In this document: positions 1-6,070 of the stretch, piece by piece
Layout of the letters: every line of letters begins with the position of its first letter
How positions within the stretch are numbered: the first letter of the stretch is position 1
From: Oscillospiraceae bacterium
GTDB lineage: Bacteria > Bacillota > Clostridia > Oscillospirales > Ruminococcaceae
Length of the DNA: 7,969 nt
Reading direction: 5' to 3'
Assembly: GCA_018110855.1 (NCBI GenBank)
Contig: JAGBFZ010000395.1
Coordinates: 1 to 7,969, forward strand
The notes under the pieces: model-generated
Seen by the model: only the letters and a program-made list of their open reading frames with translations
What the model was told of the DNA's origin: nothing
The model's database searches: none
Translations under genes and position numbers: made by a program

Positions 1-1
1 A

Positions 2-553
2 CTGCTTGTTACCACATATATTCTTAGAGGACAATATAATGAAGCACTGAATCTGCTATATGCGGTGGACAGAAGCGGTTTTAACAAATATCCTGATGTG
101 GGAATGCTTTTCTATGCGGATATTATTTCACTTTATTGTGATTTCGAGGATTATGACAGCGTTCTGAGGGCTTATGCAGACGGCGAAAGCTTCATTGAAG
201 CTTCGACAGATAGAAATTATTCGTGCTGTTCTGCGGCATTCAGCACGATGATATGCGTGGAAAAGGCAAGGGGCAATTACAGAAAGGCTCTTGATCTCAG
301 ACTAATCAAAAACGAGTATGAAAATCTTTTCAATTCGTCAACAGGTGCTTCTCAGCAGGGAACACCTCTGAACAGGTTATTAAAGGGAACGGTATTTATG
401 GAAACAGCCGAGCTTTTCTATCTCTGCGGCGACCTTGAAAGCGCAGGCAAATACCTTGACATCGGCGGTCCAATGCTTTCGGCAAGTCCTTATCAGACGA
501 AAATAGCAAACAAGCTTTCGGCAAAGATAAGAGAAGCTATGGCGCAGAGATAA
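2..553 (+). CDS. TPR-like repeat protein, 3' part (5' end outside window)
   Basis: The frame is open from the first bases of the window to TAA at 551-553, so about 183 C-terminal residues are visible and the true start lies upstream. The GTG at 65 is internal and not a credible start, because the frame reads on through a TPR-like helix before it. I see helix-turn-helix pairs typical of tetratricopeptide repeats: a segment with R-G-Q-Y-N-E-A-L near the left edge, one with A-R-G-N-Y-R-K-A-L in the middle, and one with C-G-D-L-E-S-A-G-K-Y near the C-terminus. No catalytic motif, signal peptide or membrane segment is visible. Such alpha-solenoids usually mediate protein-protein or peptide contacts. 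It could be the sensing half of an HTH-TPR regulator, but that half is not in view. It is followed after 21 nt by folC and is probably cotranscribed with it. Confidence 0.7.
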   Translation: MLVTTYILRGQYNEALNLLYAVDRSGFNKYPDVGMLFYADIISLYCDFEDYDSVLRAYADGESFIEASTDRNYSCCSAAFSTMICVEKARGNYRKALDLRLIKNEYENLFNSSTGASQQGTPLNRLLKGTVFMETAELFYLCGDLESAGKYLDIGGPMLSASPYQTKIANKLSAKIREAMAQR

Positions 554-574
554 CCGGCTTTTGGAGGAATAAAT

Positions 575-1825
575 TTGAACGGTGAAATAATGAATTTTCT
601 CGATAGATATACCAAATCGGGCACTCCCGTTCATGATCTGTCGAGATTTTCCAATCTTATGAGGAAGCTGGGAGACCCTCAGAACAGACTTAAATTTGTT
701 CATGTGGCAGGCACCAACGGCAAAGGCTCGGTGGTGAGAATGCTTGCAAATTCCCTGACAATCGCAGGCTACAAAACGGGGGAATTTACCTCTCCCTTTA
801 TTTTCAGATACAACGACCGCATAAAAATAAACGGTGAGGAGATTTCCGATGAGGAGCTTTCAAGGATAATCGGTATCATCAGCCCCATTATAGAGGGGGA
901 CGGTCAGGGCTATTCACAGTTTGAGATAACAAATGCTATTGCCTTTATTTATTTTGCAGAGCAGAACTGCGATATTGTTGTCCTTGAAACAGGTGTGGGC
1001 GGACTTAATGACAGCACCAATATCATTAAGGACAATATCTGCTCGGTGATAATGTCCATATCCTACGATCACACGGCAATTCTTGGAAACACGATAGAGG
1101 ATATTGCCTTTCAGAAGGCGGGTATCATCAAGGACGAATGTCCTGTGGTTGTTTATCCGCAGAATCCTTGTGAGGCAAATGAGGTAATTGACAGATATGC
1201 ACTGATACACGGCTCACGCATTGTCCGTCCCGATTTGTCAAAGCTGAATATTTTGAGAAGCCGTCCCGATGGGACTATGTTTACCTACAGGCTTCGGGAT
1301 TACGCTACCGCAATGCCCGGAAATCATCAGATATACAATGCTGTCACTGCTATTGAGGCGGCGAGGATAATCAGAAAAAAATTTAAGAAGCTGACGGACA
1401 ATGCGGTTTTTGAAGGCATATCAACGGCTGTGATGCCCTCAAGATGTCAGATAGTCAGAAAGAAAAATCCCATGATAATCATTGATGGGGCGCACAATCC
1501 CGAGGGAATGAGGGCGCTTACCGAATTTGTTGCCTCACTGCCTCAATTTCCAAAGGTCATGATATGCGGAATGAGTTCGGACAAGGACTGGAAAACCTCT
1601 CTTTCCTACATTTCCCCATACATTGACAAGGCTTTCTGCATTGACGGGTTCTGCCCGAAAACGGTGTTCGCTCCGAAGCTGGCGGAGTGCTTCAAGGATG
1701 GGGAATGTGCTCCGCTTTCCGAGGTTTACCGACGTGCTTATTCCTATGCGGAGGACGGGGGACTGCTGCTTATCGGCGGCTCTCTTTACATTCCTTCCGC
1801 TCTCAATAAATTCAGCAGCAGATAA
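575..1825 (+). CDS. folC: bifunctional folylpolyglutamate synthase / dihydrofolate synthase
   Basis: Cytoplasmic Mur-ligase-type enzyme that adds glutamate to dihydropteroate and/or tetrahydrofolate in an ATP-dependent reaction. At 416 residues it has normal family length. Visible motifs: ATP-binding loop G-T-N-G-K-G-S at residues 46-52; S-Y-D-H-T-A-I-L-G at 163-171; K-A-G-I-I-K at 181-186, whose first Lys is at the position of the family's modified lysine; P-G-N-H-Q-x-x-N at 248-255; D-G-A-H-N-P at 304-309; and a terminal G-G-S-L-Y at 401-405. The TTG start at 575 is chosen because GGAGG at 563-567 lies 7 nt upstream; the in-frame ATG at 590 would be 22 nt away. Residues 139-149 read T-G-V-G-G-L-N-D-S-T-N, where most family members have G-G-R-x-D-A-T-N, so the usual Arg is absent. 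Whether it has one or both activities cannot be told from sequence. Confidence 0.95.
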   Translation: MNGEIMNFLDRYTKSGTPVHDLSRFSNLMRKLGDPQNRLKFVHVAGTNGKGSVVRMLANSLTIAGYKTGEFTSPFIFRYNDRIKINGEEISDEELSRIIGIISPIIEGDGQGYSQFEITNAIAFIYFAEQNCDIVVLETGVGGLNDSTNIIKDNICSVIMSISYDHTAILGNTIEDIAFQKAGIIKDECPVVVYPQNPCEANEVIDRYALIHGSRIVRPDLSKLNILRSRPDGTMFTYRLRDYATAMPGNHQIYNAVTAIEAARIIRKKFKKLTDNAVFEGISTAVMPSRCQIVRKKNPMIIIDGAHNPEGMRALTEFVASLPQFPKVMICGMSSDKDWKTSLSYISPYIDKAFCIDGFCPKTVFAPKLAECFKDGECAPLSEVYRRAYSYAEDGGLLLIGGSLYIPSALNKFSSR

Positions 1826-1917
1826 CTTTTGGAGAGTAAAACGATTTTACTTTTTGCATAGTTTATTCAGCTGTCTGATGGGATAATTGTACATTATTAC
1901 TGATGCTGATTTTTGAC

Positions 1918-1976
1918 AAAAATTGCGCTGAATAATAATTGTGAATATATCACAATTATTCGGTGCAATTTTTATT
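1918..1976 (+). terminator. long imperfect hairpin terminator after folC
   Basis: The left arm 1918-1944 pairs with the right arm 1950-1973 through G-U wobbles and one 3-nt bulge, with an ATATA loop at 1945-1949. The right arm runs into a T-rich tail up to about 1976. A-rich sequence on the left makes it potentially bidirectional. It lies about 90 nt past the folC stop and before the pdxS promoter, so it separates the two units. Confidence 0.8.
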
Positions 1977-2031
1977 TATAAAATGGTAAATGTACATAAC
2001 TTTAGCGCGTGAAATCACTCAAGTCCTTTCC

Positions 2032-2060
2032 TTGAAAAAATCTTGCTTATGGCTTATAAT
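2032..2060 (+). promoter_or_regulatory. sigma-A promoter of pdxST
   Basis: A TTGAAA -35 box at 2032-2037 and a perfect TATAAT -10 box at 2055-2060 are separated by exactly 17 nt, with transcription expected near 2067. This leaves a leader of roughly 28 nt before the pdxS ATG. A short inverted repeat TCAAG (2019-2023) / CTTGA (2031-2035) overlaps the -35 box. GCTTA copies lie on the upstream side of and overlapping the -10 box, with an inverted partner just downstream, so operator function is possible. Confidence 0.85.
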
Positions 2061-2076
2061 AGTGAAAACTTAAGCC
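2045..2076. repeat. GCTTA repeats around the pdxS -10 box (possible operator)
   Basis: GCTTAT occurs in tandem at 2045-2050 and 2052-2057. GGCTTA at 2051-2056 has an inverted partner TAAGCC at 2071-2076. The group brackets the -10 box and the probable start site of pdxST, where a repressor or activator would act. MocR-type PdxR regulators control pdxST in other Gram-positive bacteria, but I cannot match this repeat to a known PdxR site and no pdxR gene is in the window. Confidence 0.3.
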
Positions 2077-2094
2077 GAAAGGAACGATATTAAA

Positions 2095-2970
2095 ATGAGT
2101 GAAAACAGAGCGGAGCTTAACAGAAATCTTGCACAGATGCTCAAGGGCGGAGTTATCATGGACGTTACCACTCCCGAGCAGGCGAAGATCGCAGAGGCGG
2201 CAGGTGCTTGCGCAGTTATGGCGCTGGAGCGTATCCCTGCTGATATCAGAGCGGCAGGCGGCGTTTCAAGAATGAGCGACCCTAAGATGATAAAGGGTAT
2301 TCAGGCGGCGGTTTCCATTCCTGTTATGGCAAAGTGCAGGATCGGCCATTTTGCCGAGGCGCAGATTTTGCAGGCTATCGAGATAGATTACATTGACGAG
2401 TCGGAGGTCCTTTCCCCCGCAGATGACAAATATCATATCGACAAAACTCAGTTTGATGTACCCTTTGTATGCGGTGCAAAGGATCTGGGTGAGGCACTGA
2501 GACGTATCAATGAGGGCGCTTCCATGATAAGAACAAAGGGCGAGCCGGGTACGGGCGATGTTGTTCAGGCTGTGCGCCACATGAGAATGATGCAGTCGGA
2601 GATAAGACGTATCTCCTCCATGTCCAAGGACGAGCTTTACGAGGCTGCAAAGCAGCTTCAGGTGCCTTACGATCTCATTGAATTTGTTGCTGTTAACAAG
2701 AAGCTTCCCGTTGTTAATTTTGCGGCAGGCGGCGTTGCCACTCCTGCGGACGCTGCTCTTATGATGCAGCTGGGAGCAGAGGGCGTTTTTGTTGGCTCGG
2801 GAATATTCAAGTCGGGCAATCCCGAAAAGAGAGCGGCTGCCATTGTCAAGGCTGTTACGAATTACAATGACCCCAAGCTCCTTGCAGAGCTTTCCGAAGA
2901 TCTTGGCGAGGCTATGGTCGGAATAAATGAGCAGGAAATAGCTCTTCTCATGGCGGAGCGTGGTAAGTAA
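2095..2970 (+). CDS. pdxS: pyridoxal 5'-phosphate synthase, PdxS subunit
   Basis: Synthase subunit of the DXP-independent PLP pathway. It condenses ribose 5-phosphate and glyceraldehyde 3-phosphate with ammonia delivered by PdxT, and family members form a dodecamer of (beta/alpha)8 barrels. The 291 residues match the usual length. Key residues are in place: Asp23 in G-V-I-M-D-V, Lys80 in M-A-K-C-R-I-G-H (imine-forming), Lys148 in [10 protein letters not shown] (second catalytic Lys), and phosphate-binding glycines in F-A-A-G-G-V-A-T-P and F-V-G-S-G-I-F. The ATG start follows AAAGGA at 2078-2083 with 11 nt spacing. Its stop codon overlaps the pdxT start by one base, so the two subunits are probably translationally coupled. 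Orthology is essentially certain from motif density. Confidence 0.98.
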   Translation: MSENRAELNRNLAQMLKGGVIMDVTTPEQAKIAEAAGACAVMALERIPADIRAAGGVSRMSDPKMIKGIQAAVSIPVMAKCRIGHFAEAQILQAIEIDYIDESEVLSPADDKYHIDKTQFDVPFVCGAKDLGEALRRINEGASMIRTKGEPGTGDVVQAVRHMRMMQSEIRRISSMSKDELYEAAKQLQVPYDLIEFVAVNKKLPVVNFAAGGVATPADAALMMQLGAEGVFVGSGIFKSGNPEKRAAAIVKAVTNYNDPKLLAELSEDLGEAMVGINEQEIALLMAERGK

Positions 2971-3533
2971 TGTCTTTAAAAATTGCCGTTCTCGCATTGC
3001 AGGGCGCATTTGCGGAGCATGAAAAAAAGCTGTCTGAGCTTGGTATTGACAGCTTTGAGATAAGGCAGCTCCCCGATATTGACCGCTCCTTTGACGGGCT
3101 TATCATTCCCGGTGGAGAAAGCACTGTTCAGGGCAAGCTGCTCAGAGATTTAGGACTTTTTGAACCCATTAAAAAGAGGATCGAAGATGGTCTGCCCGTT
3201 TTCGGTACCTGTGCGGGAATGATCCTTCTTGCGGAAAAAATCGACGGGGGAGAGAGATCTCATCTTGCCACCATGCCTATGACAGTTAAGCGAAATGCTT
3301 ACGGCAGGCAGCTTGGCAGCTTCTTCACAAGAGATTTTTTTAACGGGAAAGAGATTCCTATGAGCTTTATCCGTGCGCCGTATATCAGCGATATCGGGGC
3401 TGCGGAGGTACTTGCCGAGACGGGCGGAAAGATAGTTGCGGCAAGGTATGAAAATCAGCTTGTTACTGCATTTCACCCCGAGCTTTGCGATGATATGTAT
3501 GTTTACGAGTATTTCCTTTCTATGATGAAATAA
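2970..3533 (+). CDS. pdxT: pyridoxal 5'-phosphate synthase, PdxT glutaminase subunit
   Basis: Class I glutamine amidotransferase partner of PdxS; it hydrolyses glutamine and channels ammonia to the synthase. Its 187 residues are normal length. The catalytic triad is visible: nucleophile Cys81 in F-G-T-C-A-G-M, and His169 and Glu171 in F-H-P-E-L. The oxyanion and substrate segment P-G-G-E-S-T lies at 47-52, and the family signature N-A-Y-G-R-Q-L-G-S-F at 109-118. In the last signature the residue after S-F is Phe, where Glu is more usual. The ATG overlaps the pdxS stop (TAATG). A terminator follows directly, so pdxS-pdxT is a complete two-gene operon. Confidence 0.97.
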   Translation: MSLKIAVLALQGAFAEHEKKLSELGIDSFEIRQLPDIDRSFDGLIIPGGESTVQGKLLRDLGLFEPIKKRIEDGLPVFGTCAGMILLAEKIDGGERSHLATMPMTVKRNAYGRQLGSFFTRDFFNGKEIPMSFIRAPYISDIGAAEVLAETGGKIVAARYENQLVTAFHPELCDDMYVYEYFLSMMK

Positions 3534-3540
3534 AATTTTT

Positions 3541-3582
3541 TCAGGCTTCGGGATATTGAATATTCCCGGAGCTTGATTTTTT
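3541..3582 (+). terminator. intrinsic terminator after pdxT
   Basis: The arm starting TCAGGCTTCGGGA at 3541 pairs with the arm ending TCCCGGAGCTTGA at 3576, with two G-U pairs and a small internal irregularity near the loop. A six-T tract follows at 3577-3582. It begins 8 nt past the pdxT stop and closes the pdxST operon. Confidence 0.85.
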
Positions 3583-3650
3583 GTTGATTTATAACAAATG
3601 GATTTAGTGGAATTATATGTCAAATTGTGGTATTCTACAAATATGATAAA

Positions 3651-3669
3651 TCCTATCAAAATCATAGGA
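3651..3669. promoter_or_regulatory. inverted repeat upstream of the metY -35 box, candidate operator
   Basis: TCCTAT (3651-3656) and ATAGGA (3664-3669) form a 6-bp inverted repeat with 7-nt spacing that ends 7 nt before the TTGACA box. A further ATAGGA half-site is at 3734-3739 in the leader. Position and symmetry suit a dimeric regulator. Because the downstream gene is sulfur assimilation, an Rrf2-family CymR-like cysteine regulator is a reasonable guess, but I cannot confirm the motif from memory. Confidence 0.35.
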
Positions 3670-3676
3670 AAAACTA

Positions 3677-3705
3677 TTGACAAATTCAAGGAGACAGGTT
3701 ATAAT
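3677..3705 (+). promoter_or_regulatory. perfect consensus sigma-A promoter of the metY unit
   Basis: TTGACA at 3677-3682 and TATAAT at 3700-3705 are separated by 17 nt, an exact consensus on all counts. The expected start near 3712 gives a leader of about 147 nt before metY. A core this strong usually implies that control is exerted by a repressor or by the leader RNA; both kinds of candidate element are present. Confidence 0.9.
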
Positions 3706-3755
3706 ATAATCACAGTAAAACACTACTAAACTTATAGGAATGGTGGAGATTTAAA

Positions 3756-3800
3756 GTGATACACAAAAATATAGCTCCCTACGGACGAATGTGCTGTTGA
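3756..3800 (+). CDS. putative cysteine-sensing leader peptide (14 codons)
   Basis: A GTG-initiated frame encodes MIHKNIAPYGRMCC and stops at TGA (3798-3800). GGAG at 3745-3748 lies 7 nt before the GTG, an ideal ribosome binding site, and no other gene explains it. The last three sense codons are ATG TGC TGT, that is Met-Cys-Cys directly before the stop. It sits in the leader of metY, a homocysteine/cysteine-related enzyme. Leader peptides with codons for the pathway's end product classically sense charged tRNA by ribosome stalling, and polycysteine upstream frames act as cysteine-responsive attenuators in mycobacteria. No intrinsic terminator follows, so any control would be translational or Rho-dependent. 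That it is translated is inferred from the ribosome binding site and context. Confidence 0.65.
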   Translation: MIHKNIAPYGRMCC

Positions 3801-3802
3801 TG

Positions 3803-3851
3803 TTCTTCTGATACAGATACGATTCAAATTTAAATTATAAGAAAAGAGGAA
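3803..3851 (+). promoter_or_regulatory. possible Shine-Dalgarno-sequestering helix before metY
   Basis: TTCTTCT at 3803-3809 can pair with AGAGGAA at 3845-3851, which includes the metY Shine-Dalgarno sequence: seven pairs, one of them G-U, across a 35-nt loop. The upstream arm starts only 3 nt after the leader-peptide stop, so a ribosome halted at the Cys codons (3792-3797) would be expected to cover it and leave the ribosome binding site free. The helix is short and A/U-rich, so this is a hypothesis. Confidence 0.3.
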
Positions 3852-3858
3852 ATATATT

Positions 3859-5154
3859 ATGGCACAGATCAAAGATACTTCTAATTGGGGATTTGAAACA
3901 AAGCAGCTTCACATCGGTCAGGAAAATCCCGACCCCGTTACTGATTCAAGGGCGGTTCCCATTTATCAGACCACTTCTTACGTTTTCAAAAATTCCGCTC
4001 ATGCGGCTGCACGCTTCGGTCTTGCAGACCCCGGAAATATCTACGGCAGACTTACCAATTCCACTCAGGACGTTTTTGAGCAGAGAATTGCGGCTCTTGA
4101 GGGCGGCGTTGCGGCTCTTGCGGTCGCTTCGGGTGCGGCTGCCATTGCTTACACCTTCCAGAATCTTGCCGCTGCGGGAGATCACATCGTTTCTTCAAAG
4201 ACGATTTACGGCGGTACATACAATCTTCTTGCACACACTCTTCCTCAGTACGGCATAAGCACAACTTTTGTTAACATTCACGATCTGGACGAAGTGAGAA
4301 ATGCCATCAAGCCCAATACCAAGGCGGTTTTCCTTGAGACTCTCGGAAATCCCAACAGCGATATTGCGGACATTGACGCTCTTGCTCAGATCGCTCACGA
4401 AAACAAGATACCCCTTGTTATTGACAGCACCTTTGCAACTCCCTATCTGCTCAGACCCATTGAGCATGGCGCAGATATTGTTGTTCATTCCGCAACTAAG
4501 TTTATCGGCGGTCACGGCACCACCCTCGGCGGCGTTATCGTTGACAGCGGTAAATTTGACTGGGAGGCAAGCGGAAAGTTCCCGTCTCTTGTTGAGCCTA
4601 ATCCCAGCTATCATGGCGTTTCCTTTACAAAGGCTGTTGGTGCGGCGGCTTTCGTTACAAAGATAAGAGCAATTCTTCTGAGAGATACGGGTGCGACACT
4701 TTCGCCCATCAGCGCATTCATTCTTCTTCAGGGTCTTGAGACGCTCTCTCTTCGTGTTGAGCGCCATGTGGAGAATGCTCTCAAGGTTGTTGAGTTCCTT
4801 AAAAATCACCCTGCTGTTGAGAATGTTAATCACCCCTCTCTGCCCGACCATCCAGACCATGCGCTTTATGAGAAATATTTTCCCAACGGCGCAGGCTCCA
4901 TCTTCACCTTTGAGGTCAAGGGCGGCGCTAAGGAGGCGCAGGAGTTTATTGACAGACTTCAGATATTCTCACTGCTTGCCAATGTTGCGGACGTTAAATC
5001 TCTTGTTATCCATCCTGCAAGCACCACTCACTCTCAGCTCACCGAGGAGGAGCTTCTCGATCAGGGCATCAAGCCCAATACTGTAAGACTTTCCATCGGT
5101 ACGGAGAGCATCAAGGATATTCTTGCTGATCTTGAGCAGGCTTTGAACGGCTGA
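3859..5154 (+). CDS. metY: O-acetylhomoserine sulfhydrylase (Cys/Met metabolism PLP enzyme)
   Basis: PLP-dependent enzyme that makes homocysteine from O-acetylhomoserine and sulfide, in the direct sulfhydrylation route to methionine; some relatives also use O-acetylserine. The 431 residues fit the long OAH-sulfhydrylase branch rather than the shorter cystathionine synthases and lyases. Motifs: Y62 and R64 in I-Y-G-R-L-T-N-S-T, the A-S-G-A-A-A loop near 90-95, D189 in V-I-D-S-T-F-A-T-P-Y, Schiff-base Lys214 in S-A-T-K-F-I-G-G-H-G, and C-terminal V-R-L-S-I-G-T-E. AGAGGA at 3845-3850 lies 8 nt before the ATG. The protein contains no Cys, and no Met after the initiator, which is very unusual for this length. 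The leader carries a Cys-Cys peptide frame. The gene is monocistronic, between its own promoter and terminator. Confidence 0.93.
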   Translation: MAQIKDTSNWGFETKQLHIGQENPDPVTDSRAVPIYQTTSYVFKNSAHAAARFGLADPGNIYGRLTNSTQDVFEQRIAALEGGVAALAVASGAAAIAYTFQNLAAAGDHIVSSKTIYGGTYNLLAHTLPQYGISTTFVNIHDLDEVRNAIKPNTKAVFLETLGNPNSDIADIDALAQIAHENKIPLVIDSTFATPYLLRPIEHGADIVVHSATKFIGGHGTTLGGVIVDSGKFDWEASGKFPSLVEPNPSYHGVSFTKAVGAAAFVTKIRAILLRDTGATLSPISAFILLQGLETLSLRVERHVENALKVVEFLKNHPAVENVNHPSLPDHPDHALYEKYFPNGAGSIFTFEVKGGAKEAQEFIDRLQIFSLLANVADVKSLVIHPASTTHSQLTEEELLDQGIKPNTVRLSIGTESIKDILADLEQALNG

Positions 5155-5163
5155 TAAGATAAC

Positions 5164-5198
5164 AAATCCCCCGACAGTATGAGCTGTCGGGGATTTTT
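5164..5198 (+). terminator. intrinsic terminator after metY, probably shared with the convergent operon
   Basis: AAATCCCCCGACAG (5164-5177) pairs with CTGTCGGGGATTT (5184-5196), with one bulged C and a 6-nt loop, followed by T's to 5198. On the opposite strand the same stem is followed by a weaker T-rich tail, and the nitroreductase stop lies only 9 nt away, so it likely serves both convergent units. Confidence 0.9.
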
Positions 5199-5207
5199 GC
5201 GGTTATG

Positions 5208-5735
5208 TTATTTGTTATTCACATAAATAACTCGGTTTTCCTTTCGGGGCTTTGCAGCGGGGTACGGCTTGTCGGAATAGCCTAAAATGCAGTTGCCGAT
5301 ACCCTTGTATCTCTCATCTATGCCCCATTTTTTCATAAGAGCCTTGCCCTCCTCAGTCTCGAAAACCTCTCTTGCACGATGTATCCAGCAGGAATCTACG
5401 CCCATGGAATGAGCGGCATTCAGAAGATTTCCCATTACGAGTGAGCCGTCCTCCATATAGGTGTGGACGGTGCTGTCGGCAAACACGATTATCACTGTTG
5501 CTGCGCCGTAAAATGGGTCTGTATTGCTGCCCATTACGGCGGCATTCATCATGGAAAGGTCGGAGATAAGGTCTTTGTTGCGAACTGCCACCATTATTGT
5601 GGGCTGTCTGTCCATGCCGCTGGGGGCATATGCTCCTGCGGCGAGTATCTCCTCAAGAACATCGTCGGGGACGGGTCTGCCGTCGTAAGAACGAACGCTT
5701 CGGCGCTCTGTGAGACATTTTATTACTTCATTCAT
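5208..5735 (-). CDS. small nitroreductase-family flavoprotein
   Basis: NAD(P)H-dependent FMN oxidoreductase fold, cytoplasmic; the substrate cannot be deduced. Its 175 residues match single-domain nitroreductases. FMN-binding signatures are R-R-S-V-R-S-Y at 11-17, A-P-S-G-M-D-R-Q-P at 37-45, and the helix beginning E95-D-G-S-L-V-M-G-N-L-L that leads to S-M-G-V-D-S-C-W-I at 110-118. The C-terminal L-G-Y-S-D plus K-P-R-K-E-N-R-V is typical of the family. The ATG is preceded by AAAGGA that overlaps the stop of the gene upstream (14 nt between genes), so it is the last gene of a three-gene operon and likely translationally coupled. Clostridia often carry several such paralogues with unknown physiological substrates. 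Confidence 0.9.
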   Translation of the reverse strand: MNEVIKCLTERRSVRSYDGRPVPDDVLEEILAAGAYAPSGMDRQPTIMVAVRNKDLISDLSMMNAAVMGSNTDPFYGAATVIIVFADSTVHTYMEDGSLVMGNLLNAAHSMGVDSCWIHRAREVFETEEGKALMKKWGIDERYKGIGNCILGYSDKPYPAAKPRKENRVIYVNNK

Positions 5736-5749
5736 GGCTGTTTTTCCTT

Positions 5750-6070
5750 TCAGTTTATTACAATGACATCATCGGTCTGCTCGGTGAGGGAGATGTCGGA
5801 TATGGTCAGGTCAATGCCTGCTTTATCCGCCATTTTATGGGCTTTTGCGATTATTCTCACCTTGTTTTTCTCAAATGCCTTGAGAATCATTTCGTCCTGC
5901 TTTTCCTTGGGGATGAATTTTAAGAAGTTTTCAAGCACTCCCGGAGTTTCTGCGGCGCTTTTCACCATATCGGGAAGGGGGAGATCTTCTTTTTTGATGT
6001 AGGGGAGCAGGGCTCTTATTGCCTGCGGGTAATTAAGCTCATCTATATCTATTTTCAGCTCGAATTTCAA
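5750..6070 (-). CDS. uncharacterised 106-residue protein
   Basis: I do not recognise a family. The protein is soluble, highly charged and mostly helical by appearance, with many Lys/Glu/Asp residues, no Cys, and no signal peptide or membrane segment. A central part with P-G-V-L-E-N-F-L-K-F-I-P-K-E-K-Q-D-E is followed by a basic helix (K-A-F-E-K-N-K-V-R-I-I-A-K-A-H-K) and an acidic C-terminal tail. The TTG start at 6068-6070 is favoured because an in-frame TAA lies two codons upstream, the next in-frame Met is residue 35, and AAAGGA at 6081-6086 precedes it by 10 nt. The TTG overlaps the stop of the acetyltransferase gene by two bases, and the nitroreductase follows 14 nt on. Tight packing implies co-expression with both neighbours. 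Confidence 0.8.
   Translation of the reverse strand: MKFELKIDIDELNYPQAIRALLPYIKKEDLPLPDMVKSAAETPGVLENFLKFIPKEKQDEMILKAFEKNKVRIIAKAHKMADKAGIDLTISDISLTEQTDDVIVIN

Noticed and set aside
1940..1954. CRP/FNR-like site TGTGA-N5-TCACA
   Set aside because: The spacing is 5 rather than 6 and the repeat forms the top of the folC terminator hairpin.
2266..3009. 247-residue minus-strand frame opposite pdxS
   Set aside because: It is a shadow of pdxS: the plus strand encodes every PdxS catalytic motif, and the minus frame has no recognisable motif or ribosome binding site.
3731..3760. Resemblance to a SAM-I (S-box) riboswitch upstream of metY
   Set aside because: CTTAT followed by GGTGGAG recalls the S-box start, but the conserved GGCCC/GCCC helices, the later CGGCAACC-type segment and a terminator stem are all missing. 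The GGAG is better explained as the leader-peptide ribosome binding site.
3712..3858. T-box leader for cysteine
   Set aside because: No T-box consensus sequence, specifier stem or terminator/antiterminator pair is visible, and the leader is too short.
4195..5086. Long frames in other phases across metY
   Set aside because: They show the low-complexity Arg/Leu/Ser-rich composition typical of shadow frames of a biased coding gene, and none has start signals.
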